Shown: piece after piece, positions 42,741-53,325 of the stretch
How the letters are laid out: each line of letters opens with the position of its first letter
Numbering within the stretch: position 1 is the stretch's first letter
Origin: Andrena cerasifolii
Lineage: Eukaryota > Arthropoda > Insecta > Hymenoptera > Andrenidae
Reading direction: 5' to 3'
Length of the DNA stretch: 64,000 bases
Assembly (NCBI RefSeq): GCF_050908995.1
Contig: NC_135119.1
Coordinates: 2,604,001 to 2,668,000, forward strand
Notes under the pieces: model-generated
Databases searched by the model: none
What the model was told of the DNA's origin: nothing
The model's input: only the letters and a program-made list of their open reading frames with translations
Made by a program: the position numbers and the translations under genes

Positions 42741-45325
42741 TAATGATAGTTCAAATTATGTCAGGTTTGGTATCTTTCCATCTTTCCTTCTTACACTCCC
42801 GGCCCTCTCTATCTTAAATTATTGCTACGTTCAGCGAGGCTCTGACTCTAGACGCAGCTCTCGTGCCGTATTTCTTCAAGACTTCTCGGTAAAAAGAGAG
42901 AACTCTGTAGCAACAACGCGGCAGAGACAGAGACAACAGAACATGTGGCAACTATGCGTCAAAAATTCGTCTACCCAGAGTAGCTGGAGATGTCACCTCT
43001 GTACAAGTTCTTTTTATCGACCGCAATAGTTTCATTAGGGTCCGTTTGTTTACTGGGGACGCTTCGATCGATTCGGACCATAACAAAAACGAGACGGCCC
43101 CCTTAAGATTCAGAGGGAATCTGGGTGCGGCGCTATTTGTGCACCTCATTTTATACCTCGAAATTGGTGGTATGGGCTCGCGCACTAGTTTAATTTTTTA
43201 ATATTTAACATGCAATACATTATATTTTGAATTTACTTTAAAGTATATAAATACAAGTATTTTCGTAGAATACAAAAATGGTTTTGTTTGAACTTATTTG
43301 TTTTTATAAGAAAATATATATTTAAAGTTGATAAAAGAGTGATAGAGGAGTTTTCAATGTGGCGCTGGATTGTTGTTCCTTAAGATGTTACAGCCGCAAT
43401 CGACGCGTGCCGACTGTTCGAGGGTCTGTGGTTACTGGTAGGAGAAGCAGTAAAGTCTGCGTGTCATGTGTTGTCCGCCCTTGCAAGAGAGTGGAAGGGG
43501 AAGTGACAATTAGAACTATTGTTTCCTATCTATGGGCCACCACCGAAAACCAGACTGAAATGCAAACCACGATACGGTCAGAATATAGTAAGATAGATAG
43601 TACGATACAGCAAATACAGTAAACAAAATTGTAAATAACGGTAGAGAAATTATACCGAGTGCTTGAAACAGTTGATTTTATCGACGTAATGGTTGAATGC
43701 TTATTATTGCCCGACATGAAAATTTGATTCCTATAATATTTTCAAGGAATTTACAGTACCCTAATCGTGGGTAAACGGGCTTATAAGAGTATTTTTGAAA
43801 AAGCATTCAGACTAACTGGGTAGAATTACTCATTATACTGAGTAAACACCATTGGAAGCGATTTTTGATGTCAGGTCTAGGACTTTCTTGTTACTACTAT
43901 AATGGACACAAGAAATTAAACCCCTGTTTTAACAATTTGTTTATTCAACTAAGATCTAGAGTAGTACAATGTTTTATGTTGGTTCAGATCTGAACTTTAT
44001 AACTGAACTTGGTGGACTTTTGAATAGTAATGGCGAACTAAAGATAATTTACTGGTTTTACAGGGTTTCGGAATTAAGAGAGGGGATGACGAGATTGAGC
44101 AAGATTATTTTTTTAATTTTAATTACAATAGACGGGTTAGACAACCCTTTGCCACAATTAATTACAAAATGAGGTAGAGAAACAGTAGAACTTTGGTAGG
44201 GTGACGTTAGATAGGCATGGATGATGCAGTGTTTACGGCTATGGGTGACGTAGTGTTTGTCGGTTTGCTATAATGCATGTTTGTGATTGCGGAGAAAATG
44301 ATATCATCACTTGATATCACATTACCTTAAAATCACCTTAATGATTTTGGTCGAAAGAATTCGTTACGACTGCTAACCAATGTTGGGAAGCTTTCGTTAA
44401 AATGAATTCCACAGCATTGTTTTTTATCTTGAAAATCAGATAGGAACACTTGCAAATACAGACTTAAAGCTTGTGATTGTGAGTTTACTAATGAAGAAAA
44501 CTATCAATTTCGCAAAGCATACCCACACATAGTATATCAACATCAACAGTTGCTTTGAAAGTTATCAGTCGACTGCGTTCTTTGGTACTGTCTTCTTTTA
44601 ATGAATGTTGAAAAATACATTTCTGGCGCATCGATATTCAGGGATACCGTTAACGCATTATTAAAATAGACTGTCTTTTTCCGGTATCCGTTGCGCACTG
44701 AATGATCTACTTAAACATTCAAAAAGTGTGACATGAATGTGGCACAGCTTCAAAATATGCAAACGCTTTCGTACAGAAAGTTTCCGGTATAAAGCAGTGC
44801 TTATGTCGGCGAACCGATTAAACGTCAGCCCTTAATTAGTTTTCCGCGATCCGTCTTAATTAATCTGCGCGATTGAAAGGAAATTCGAAATCACAGGAGA
44901 GCAATGTGTAACTTGTTTATTGAATTCCTACGTCGTACTGTGGCTAAATGTGAGAGAATGTTTAAACTCGAAGAAGTGAATTAAGAGTATCGAGTAACCG
45001 AAGGAAGTTCTAGATTCTAGAGTTTCAAGAAATTAGCAAAGTTTGCACCACGAATTCCCTCCACTCTCCCTTCGGCCCCTCTTCACCTCATCGAACACGA
45101 CAAATACCGCGGTTCGATGCTTCTAAATAAGGCCAAGTCGAGGTAAATAAAATTTCTTTGTTGCTTCTAACACGCAGAAAACACGCGTAATATTTTCTCA
45201 ACAGTTATTAGTGAAATATATCACTCTACGTGTACTTACGAGGTAAATACATGTGGACGACTGAGAAAGCCATTACTTTCTTAAGCTTTACTTTAAGTAA
45301 GAATCTTTTGCTGACATGTTAGAAG
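42741..45325. other. 2.6 kb without a recognisable feature
   Basis: AT-rich. ORFs of 63-87 codons at 42952, 43359, 43526 and 43969 have no motif. I found no inverted ends or tandem arrays. Confidence 0.4.
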
Positions 45326-47021
45326 TAAGGCTACGGCTATACTGGATGCGTAGTAGGTCGTCCCGAAAAAAATTAAAATGATTGTCGCGTTAGGCCTTAG
45401 TGCGGGAAAGTTGTGTCTTGGGATCAATAACAACTGTTCAAAATTTCAGCCTTGTGAGTTAATATCTTCTCTTCCGGCAAGAGCCTTGAAATTTCGAAAT
45501 TCGAGTAAAAAGTATAAAAATGATCTTGCAGCCCTCTTCCCACCCATCTGGCAACAGAGTGAGTCAGAACTCATCGCGTAAATGGGACTGCTTGTGGAGT
45601 TCCTCCTTTCCCCATTTCCACCACCTTGTGGACTAGAAGGCGAAATTTGATAAAAATGTCCTAACCGCGGAAGGATACTCGAAGTCGGGTTTATAGACTT
45701 GATCAAGTGGAAACATGAGATTTGTACTCAAAGGTTGGCATATGACTGCGCGACTCAAGGGTGACCCGAATGAAGCCATTCCCTTGCGTCGCCTCCAATT
45801 ATTTTGCTGGATGCCTCTGTTACGAGCTCCATACGCTCCACAGCCTGAGTGTGGCAAGGTTGTGCCTCAAAGTCCCAGGATTTGGGGATTCCTTCCTCCT
45901 CCAGCATTTTTTCAGGGAGATGGTTTCAACCGAGTCCTATATACGTGGTAAAGTTATTGGACATACGTCCCAATTGATCAAGTCAGTATAATCGGTAGCA
46001 TCAAAATTCAACGAAGGTGGAGAACATTTTCGGATTTCTACCGACTTTAGTTCCCACGTGCTGACAGCACGATACGCACAGCAAGTTCGCTGATGTCGTC
46101 TCTGTCATCAGTTAACATAGCCAAATATATTATATTATATTATTGTTGCGAGCACCAGGTGTAGGTCCGTGCATGGCCTGCTGGCACTCGCAACTGAAGA
46201 GAGAAGGTCGGCTCCCTGGAAGGACGATCGGCATATCGACCAGAGGGACTATTTTGTACCAAACGCCATAGCGTTCGGACGTAGGGGTTTAGCTTGTACC
46301 ATTGTAAACCTATAGCTACTACTGAAATATAGTTGTGCAGTGTGTACGCCCGTATATTATACTCTCTTTCGCGTCGAGGTGGCCAGCGGGGAGACACTCC
46401 GGCGCAACATTATATTATATTATACAATCCTCACATTACTTAGCCAAGAAATACAGGTCAATCATTGATAAGATAATTTCAAATAACACATACTTCGCCA
46501 TATCAGAAAATGTCCTTTTGGTTATGGTAACTGATGACAGAGACAACTGTCGATGACAGACATCAGAGTACATGCTGTGCGTAGAGTGGTGGCAGCACGC
46601 TCGTAAAGCTCGTAACAGAGGCAACTAGCAAAATAATTGGAGCTGACGCAAGGAATGGCTTCACTCGGGTCACCCTTGAGTCGCGCAGTCATATGCCAGC
46701 CTTTGAGTACAAATCTCATGTTTCCACTTCATCATGTCTATGACCCCAACTTCGAGTATCCCTTCGCGATTAGGACATTTTTATCAAATTTCGCTTGGGA
46801 AGGGATAGGGTGGGCGGGTTTTAGGAGGACTGCAAGATCATTTTTATACTTTTTACTTAAATTTCGAAATTTCAAAGCTCTTACCGGAACAGAAGATATT
46901 AACTCACAGGGCTGAAATTTCGCACAGTTGTTATTAATCCCAAGACACAACTTTCCTGCACTAAGGCCTAACGCAACAATCATTTTCATTTTTTTCCGGA
47001 CGGCCTAATGCGTAGTCTTAC
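45326..47021. mobile_element. 1.7-kb foldback element split by a solo LTR
   Basis: A left arm of about 700 bp (45326-46085, with GCGTTAGGCCTTAGTGCGGG, CAATAACAACTGTTCAAAAT, TGACTGCGCGACTCAAGGGT) recurs inverted at 46540-47021. The arms differ by indels, including a piece near 45550-45630 present only at the left. ORFs on both arms are mirror shadows of one another. The loop contains the solo LTR at 46144-46409. Confidence 0.8.
46144..46409 (+). mobile_element. Solo LTR, family L copy 2
   Basis: Same TGTTGCGAGCACC start and GGCGCAACA end as 30632-30906, flanked by TTAT (46140-46143 and 46410-46413). It lies in the loop of the foldback element, so it inserted there independently. Confidence 0.8.
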
Positions 47022-47022
47022 A

Positions 47023-47295
47023 GGGTCCTCCAGACACTGATACATGTTGCACGAAACGTTGATACATGCATCATGATACGGGTTTCATGATACATGTTGC
47101 TACGTCTGTAGATCGGTTTCCGTGTTTCAGCATCAGAAGCGGAACTGGTATCTTGCTCACCAGATAGGTGCGTGAGCAAGACGCAAGTTTCATGAAACCT
47201 GTATCACGATACATGTATCAATGTCTCACTGCAACATGTATCATGATGCATGTATCAATGTCTCACTGCAACATGTATCAGCGTCTGGAGGGCCC
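47023..47295. mobile_element. 273-bp element with 37-bp internal duplication
   Basis: GGGTCCTCCAGACACTGATA at the left and TATCAGCGTCTGGAGGGCCC at the right are inverted. TTACA and TTACG lie outside. Inside, CAATGTCTCACTGCAACATG is present twice 37 bp apart, and ATACATG phrases are repeated in both orientations. Confidence 0.65.
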
Positions 47296-47304
47296 TTACG
47301 GTGG

Positions 47305-48227
47305 GTATCGACATCGCGAGGATTGCTCGCGAGGCACGCCTCGCGGAGTGGAGAGTCTGGAGACTACCTCGACATGATCACTTTGCGAACCAAAGTCGTG
47401 CCTCGCGGAGTGGATTCCCCGTTCCTCTTCACTTTGCGAAGCAGCCTCGTGATGCTCCCGTGGCAGCCTTGCGCTACCTCGAGGTCTTCGAGTATGATAC
47501 TTTCCTCGCTGCGAGGCTGCCTCGCGGCCCCTTCATCGAAAAAATATAAGGAATCCATCAGCGTCACTTTCATATCGATACAATAAAGAATAAAGAATTT
47601 CTTAATACGCTGAAATGAATATTTCACACTTTTACCCTCGACAGCGGGGCGCCGACCTCGGTACGGTCGGCCGAGGATTCATACCTGTTTCAGAAATAAA
47701 ATAATTCTTTATTCTTTATCGTATGGATATGGAAGTGCCGCCAATGGACTCCTTGGGCTTTTCCGCTGAAAATTGTGCCAAATGTCGTGTAAATCGGACA
47801 ACTTTTACACGAGGAATACAAGTAGCTTGTGTCTAAGTAGTCAGATTTGCATGATATTTGTTATGATTCTAATCGACGGAACGCCAGGAATCCATTGGCT
47901 CCACTTCCCTTTCGATACGATGAAGAAAAGAAGCAAACATTTCATGAGAAATTCTGAAATCCTGAACATTTCTCACTTCTTAATGGGATTCCAAACCCCT
48001 CGAGGGTCGAAAGCCATAAAATTCGATGAGGCACTGCGGGGTGTTGTCCTCGCCACGGGGTGATGGGCGTAGCTGAAGAATCACCCTGCGAGTTTTGCTC
48101 GAGGTAGCGCGAGGCTACCAGGGGAGCATCACGAGGTTGCTTTGCAAAGTGACCATATCGAGGTAGTCTTCACAGACTCTCCACTGCACGAGGCGTGCCT
48201 CGCGCTGCAGCCTCGCAACGTCGATAC
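47305..48227. mobile_element. 920-bp inverted-repeat element with palindromic core
   Basis: GTATCGACATCGCGAGG and its counterpart CCTCGCAACGTCGATAC are the ends. Pairing continues through GGCACGCCTCG and GAGAGTCTGGAGACTACCTC. The core carries repeat-family-A-like sequence in both orientations around the short palindrome GCCGACCTCGGTACGGTCGG at 47650. Confidence 0.65.
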
Positions 48228-48233
48228 GCGCCT

Positions 48234-49080
48234 TTCTACGGCTAGCTTGTCGTCCGTATACGGACGCATTCGGACGAACGAATGAACGCCACTGAAACTA
48301 ATGGAAGCGGTTATACTGCATAGGGCTGTGCGGATACACGATATTACGGATACCCGAGCTTCGGGTCGCGTCGGGTAGTGATCGGGACGGGTAGGGATCC
48401 CGGGGATTTATCGACACATAAATATATTCGGGTACCCGTTATCTCGAGCCGTAATTTACGACTCGGGACCCGATTTGCGATTTCGAATCCGATGCTCGAT
48501 TCAGAACATAATTTTTCCATCTGGTCTTGTACTTGACCCTTTAAGTTGTGATTTTGCAGTGTGATTAGATGTAAGAATTGTTGAGCAAGGCAAATATAAC
48601 TTCTATAATAATAATGCTTTTCTTGCGTATTGATTCTTAAGCTATGTACAAACATTGCGCGGTTGAAATGTGGAATAGTTATGATTCCTCCACTTGAGGT
48701 TAAAATAAAGTAATAGGTAAAAATTCTTATATCTGATCACACTGCAAAATCACAACTTAAAAGTTCAAGTACAAAACCAGACAGAAAAATTATGTTCTGA
48801 ATCGGGCGTCGGATCCCGGAATAACGGGTACCCGCATATATTTATGTGTCGACAAATCCCCGGGATCCCGACCCGACCCGTCCCGAGGCTCGGGTACAGT
48901 AAATCCTCCTGACCAACCCGTTTCTACAATGCATTAGGAGCCCGCGACTATCCCCACCATTTCTTGGACTCCTTCGACGAGAGTGAGAAAACCCAATGAG
49001 CGAGCAAGAGGAAACGAACGAGTCAAGTACCTGCAACCCCCTACGAGCTAGTCGTACATCCAGTATAATCGTAGCCGGAT
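48234..49080. mobile_element. Composite element, family N
   Basis: CGGCTAGCTTGTCGTCCG at the left pairs weakly with ACGAGCTAGTCG...GTAGCCG at the right. The inner part (about 48322-48894) has long arms with GATATTACGGATACCCGAGC, ATTTATCGACACATAAATAT and TTGTGATTTTGCAGTGTGAT and their inverses. A mirrored partial copy with the same inner/outer junction lies at 56150-56485. A pogo-type MITE fragment has landed at 48897. Confidence 0.55.
48897..49027 (+). mobile_element. Fragment of pogo-type MITE family E
   Basis: It begins CAGTAAATCCTCCTGACCA after TA and follows the 57845 copy (GAGTGAGAAAACCCAATGAG) for about 130 bp. The other end is lost. Confidence 0.7.
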
Positions 49081-49736
49081 ATACTTCCGAATGGTTTCAG
49101 TGGCCGATCGACATGAGGTTTGAGAGGAGGAGTGGGGAGGGGGTGCAGACCCTAAATCTAAATTTGTAGCTTTGAGTATTTATTAGTTTCGAAATATTAA
49201 TAACAAGTTATTGTTAATTTTTTTACAAATTATTTCTTTGAACCGCGTACACGTAACCGTAAGGGAGATCCATGCTGCCTCCCCAATTTGTTTATTTAAC
49301 TGAAATTCAAAGCCAATTTTCTCGAAAATGAAGCGCGATATTAAAAAATTGTATTGTATATTTTTTTCTTATTTTGGCCTGTATACCCCCCCCCCCCCCA
49401 TAGTATTGACTATCAATAGAGTAATAGGTATCCACCCGGTATAATAGGTTGGATCGCATCCGCAATCTTCTGGTTCAAATCTCAAAACTTACATCGGTTC
49501 CCTATCATGCTTTACACGCCCTCCGCACTAATCTAACCCCAACCAATACTAATATACGGAACCAGTTGAAAAGTGGAATGCGTTTTATCGGAATAAGTCA
49601 ACAGTAATACTAAAAGTTTTTTTATTAATATACTAATAAATTCCCGAAGCAATAATTTTAGATTAGGGTACACACACCCTTCCCACCCCTCCCCTCAAAC
49701 CTCATGTCGAGCGGCCATTGGGGCCATTTGGAAGTA
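49081..49736. mobile_element. 656-bp inverted-repeat element, family C complete copy
   Basis: TACTTCCGAATGGTTTCAGT at the left pairs with ATGGCCCCAATGG-type sequence at the right, and CGACATGAGGTTTGAG is inverted exactly. Arms are about 140 bp. The interior contains a family F segment with a poly-C end (49305-49401) and a tRNA-like segment (49425-49490), so it may itself be composite. A truncated relative is at 14700-15065. Confidence 0.7.
49425..49620 (+). repeat. tRNA-like SINE head candidate
   Basis: GGTATAATAGG (A-box-like, about 49438) and GGTTCAAATCT (B-box-like, about 49472) are spaced about 34 nt apart, suitable for a type 2 Pol III promoter. The following sequence (TACATCGGTTCCCTATCATG) is shared with 14945 on. 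It is not a functional tRNA: no acceptor stem can be formed. Confidence 0.45.
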
Positions 49737-50025
49737 CAGCCCCGTAGCCTAAGAAACTGGAAGACTATTTGTGAAAACTTGTAATAAAATAGAGGGGCAC
49801 AGTAACAACTCGGTTAGCTCCGTGAGGGTGTTTGTAAGATTCGTGGTAAATCAGGTAACTCCGGTCCTCTTCGGTGCTATTTGGATATACAATCTCATCA
49901 TATATCTACGAGAGATAGTCGAAATGGATGTACATTCAAAATTCCGTATATTATGTAGTTTATAATATTTAAGAAAATTAGGAAATATTATAAAGCTTTT
50001 TTTAAATATTCACAAAACAGCAACA

Positions 50026-50415
50026 TTAAACGGTTAACTGGCACGTTTTTTTACTATTCGTGCCCAAACTGGCAACACCGAAAGATTAAGTGAATCACAC
50101 AAAATTTGGTATAAGGGGTTTTTTGAGTCGCTGAATCGATTATCTCCTTTTGGCAGCCATTTTGGATCGGTCATTTTGAGTCTGCCATATTGAATTTTAC
50201 AATTCCAATGCCAAATTCAGATTCAGCGACCCCAAAACCATTACATACCAAGTTTCATTCAAATCATTTGAAAATCAAAAAAATTATTCCTTTGATCATA
50301 TATAATACATAAGCAGAATTGGTCAGATTTTTTTTTATCATATATGATACATAAGCAGAATTGGCCAGATTTTTTTTTGATCATATATGATACATTGCAA
50401 GTTAACCGGTTAAGT
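50026..50415. mobile_element. 390-bp element with short inverted ends
   Basis: TTAAACGGTTAACTGGC at the left and GCAAGTTAACCGGTTAA at the right are inverted. It contains CCATTTTGGATCGG/CTGCCATATTG phrases and a tandem repeat at its right side. Confidence 0.5.
50294..50398 (+). repeat. Tandem repeat of about 45 bp, 2.3 units
   Basis: GATCATATATGATACATAAG, then GCAGAATTGG and a T-run, is repeated. The units differ by single bases. Confidence 0.8.
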
Positions 50416-50564
50416 TATTATGTATGTTCTGAACATAGCCCATTAATAACAAATCCACACGAGCCGAATGCATCTGAAGCCAACCGACGTGCCGCTACTG
50501 AACCTCTGCCTTTCTCCCAACAATTCTACGGCTCTCCTCGCCTAAAGTGCCAGCTTGCGCTCCG

Positions 50565-50720
50565 TCTATACAGGGTGTTCCAAAAATGTTAGAGTTCCTT
50601 AACAGGGGTGACTCGTGGGGTGGTTTGAAAGATCGTCAGGTGGTGATAGCTGATTTCTCCTCGCACGCTACTCGCGAAACCGATCTCACCGGCCAATATA
50701 TCTGAACACGACCTTAGTTG
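50565..50720 (+). repeat. ACAGGGTGTTCCAAAA repeat end and family M fragment
   Basis: The first phrase resembles the repeat end at 18237. From 50625 the sequence GATCGTCAGGTGGTGATAGC matches the right part of the element at 34318-34932 through to CTGAACACGACCTTA. Confidence 0.55.
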
Positions 50721-50913
50721 TCTAGTGTCTATCTGAGTTCTCTCAAATGGACACGTACCTTAGTAGTAAAGGACCGGAGGCAGCACTGTCCAAGGTCGTG
50801 TACGCGTACACTCGGGGTTCTCCCAATCTCGTCCGCGTTGTCCCCTGACGCGCGACGCTAAAGAGGCGACCATGACGGAGCAACGTCTCCGTCGCCAAGC
50901 GAGCTCGGATGTC

Positions 50914-52084
50914 TAGGGATGAATCGATCCAAGTAAATACGAGTAAATACCCGATACTTTCGTTTCGATACCGAGTAATTTTAGAATCTATACCTACGGC
51001 TGCAATATGTACTTGGTACCGGAAAAAGGTACTCGTATCAAAAGATTTATTTTTTTATCAATTTATATGTCAAATAAATGTTTGTTAATAAAATACTATT
51101 TTTCCTTTCACTTGTGATCGCCTCTGGTGGCGAGACGGTTACCGGTGGGACGGAGAAGGGATAGGATTGCCGACTCAGTCGGTATGTCCAGGTTCGGCGA
51201 AGATCAGGCGTGTATTTCAACAAGTAACAGTTATTGGTCTGTCTTTAGTACAGGTGCGTGGTATGTATCCGGTCGCGGTGACTCTGGTACGGCTAGTCGC
51301 GACGGAGCGTTTTATCGCGGCGGCAGCGAGCTTGTGAAGTGGGGTGCGGAGTTTGTTGCACGGTCTACCCTGAAATAGAAGTTCAGAGTTCAATGGGGTT
51401 CTGGCCTAATAGGCGCGGAGACACCTCTCTGATGTAAGTAGGGCGCAAGATTGCTTTTTCAGCCTATTTCGGATAGACGCTGGTTGGTAATGGCACAGTA
51501 TGGCGATGGCCGACACTGGCACACCTCGGGAGTTCCAAAAAGCGAGCGCTGAATTTACTGCTTGAAGCGGTATAGCTATCATGTACCAATGCTCATAATT
51601 TCCCTCGCCGCGGCCTTTATATCGTGAGGCCGCACATCTTCGCACGCGAGAGGAGCCGCGAGACCGCGGCCGCCTGGCGGCCGCGGAGAGTACTGGGTCC
51701 GTTGTCTCGGCGCCGTACGGTCGCGCGGCGCGTGACGTGATTTCATCACACACTTTTCTTCATTCTTTTAGTGTGACAAACATCTGTATATATCATTTTA
51801 TCAATTATGTATTCATCTTATTATATGTTCTACTTCTCTTGTTTCCATGCCGCGAAACGACTATATATTTTTTTTTCTCTTCCATTATATAGATTAATTA
51901 TTATAGACTGCTTCGTACTTACTTATATACTTCGTTGTAACTAAAGGCTACTCTGTACTAATTTTCGTTCGATATAAGTAGGTATCGATACTTTTGATTC
52001 GATACTGAGTAGATATCGATACTTTCTTTCGATGCAAGTTATGAGTAAAAGTATCGATACCTTGACGGTATCGGTTCATCCCTA
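50914..52084. mobile_element. 1.2-kb hAT-like element with GC-rich insert
   Basis: TAGGGATGAATCGAT at the left and TATCGGTTCATCCCTA at the right are inverted ends. The outer 8 bp CGGATGTC and TGGACGTC match at six of eight positions. Subterminal TCGATAC motifs recur. The GC-rich block 51110-51770 differs sharply in composition from the AT-rich arms and is probably a later insertion; its ORFs (83 and 115 codons) have no motif. Confidence 0.6.
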
Positions 52085-52304
52085 TGGACGTCCCATACGA
52101 CGTGTGCATTAGTGACATACGGTGATACACGCCGTCACAGCTAAAGATTGGAAGGGGAAGCAGGCGCACGAGGGGCCCCTACGCTGGACAGCGCTGACCT
52201 GAGGTCTCTACACTCACAGATTGCCCCACCACGCACCGCGGTTTCCGAAGGCGTGGTTTCTGCTATGTTTGTCATGAGTTCCCGAAAGAGCGGCTCCTAT
52301 ATAG

Positions 52305-53325
52305 CATTCCACCTAAGAGTAGTCCTACGCTCCTACCGATTTGCGACCGATCTGCGCAACTCCCCCGGATCTGACACAAGCGATTGGTAGTGGCGCTTTC
52401 CCTGCCGGTTTCATACTACTGATCGGACCGATACCAAATCAATACTATCGAAACCAGCCCGGAAATTATGATGCGATATCGAGTAGTACACAAAGGGTTC
52501 TGTATTTATAAAAAATATTGATACCCGTTTGATACTTCTATGAAAGGATCGATATCCGTTTGATACCTCACGAAATTATCGATACCTATTTGATACTTCC
52601 ATGAAAATTGCAATACCCGTTTCATATATTTCAAACTTTTCTATACTCATTTTAACATTTTATCGAAATGTTTATATTTATCTGTTATTTAAAATAACAG
52701 CAATAATATTAGGGTAAAGTACATACTCATTTTCATCTCTAAACGATACAAGTAATACTAAAGTTTTACTCTATATTGTTCATAAAACCGCATTTCCAGA
52801 TGTAGCATTGAACAACTCGTAATTCATTAATCTTAATTTGTTTATTCTTAGGTAATATATCACATTGAATATCACCATAATCACTTTGAAGTTGGACCAA
52901 CAAATGTAATAAATGTATATATGGAGACGAGGAATCTAATCGTAAGCATGATACAATTAACTGGGGAATCAATACAATTTCTTAATTGATAAAATATCTA
53001 TCCTTTTACCAATATATTTCGGTGAAGTATCAAATGAGTATCTATAATTGTAAATGTTTTGTAAAAGTACGAAACGTGTTTCGATATTTTCGTGAGGTAT
53101 CTAATGGGTATCCATACTTCCATGAAGTATCAAACGAGTGTCGATAATTTCATAATGTATCAAACGGGTATCGATACTTTCAATGAGGTATCAAACGGGT
53201 ATTGATTCGGTGTAAGCATTTTTCTGTGTGAATATCATTAATAGTATAAGTATCGATCCAATCACAATTTCCTACCAATCAACAGTATATCCCTGCGCGG
53301 AACGAGTCTACTCTTAGATGGAATT
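52305..53325. mobile_element. Family G element split by an insertion
   Basis: The left part (CATTCCACCTAAGAGTAG through CCCTGCCGGTTTC) and right part (TTTCCTACCAATCAACAGTA through TAGATGGAATTC) are contiguous in the intact copy at 20112-20273. Confidence 0.8.
52412..53264. mobile_element. 850-bp insertion with inverted arrays of a TATCGATAC-type unit
   Basis: The left side has units such as CCGTTTGATACTTCTATGAA and GGATCGATATC. The right side has the inverted counterpart GAGGTATCAAACGGGTAT and ATCGATACTTTC. ACCGATACCAAATCAATAC near 52430 matches GTATTGATTCGGTGT near 53200 inverted. No ORF beyond 68 codons. It is related in motif to the 50914-52084 element. Confidence 0.65.

Noticed and set aside
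45378..46989. Pairs of similar ORFs on both strands (67-92 codons)
   Set aside because: They mirror each other because they lie in the two arms of the foldback element.
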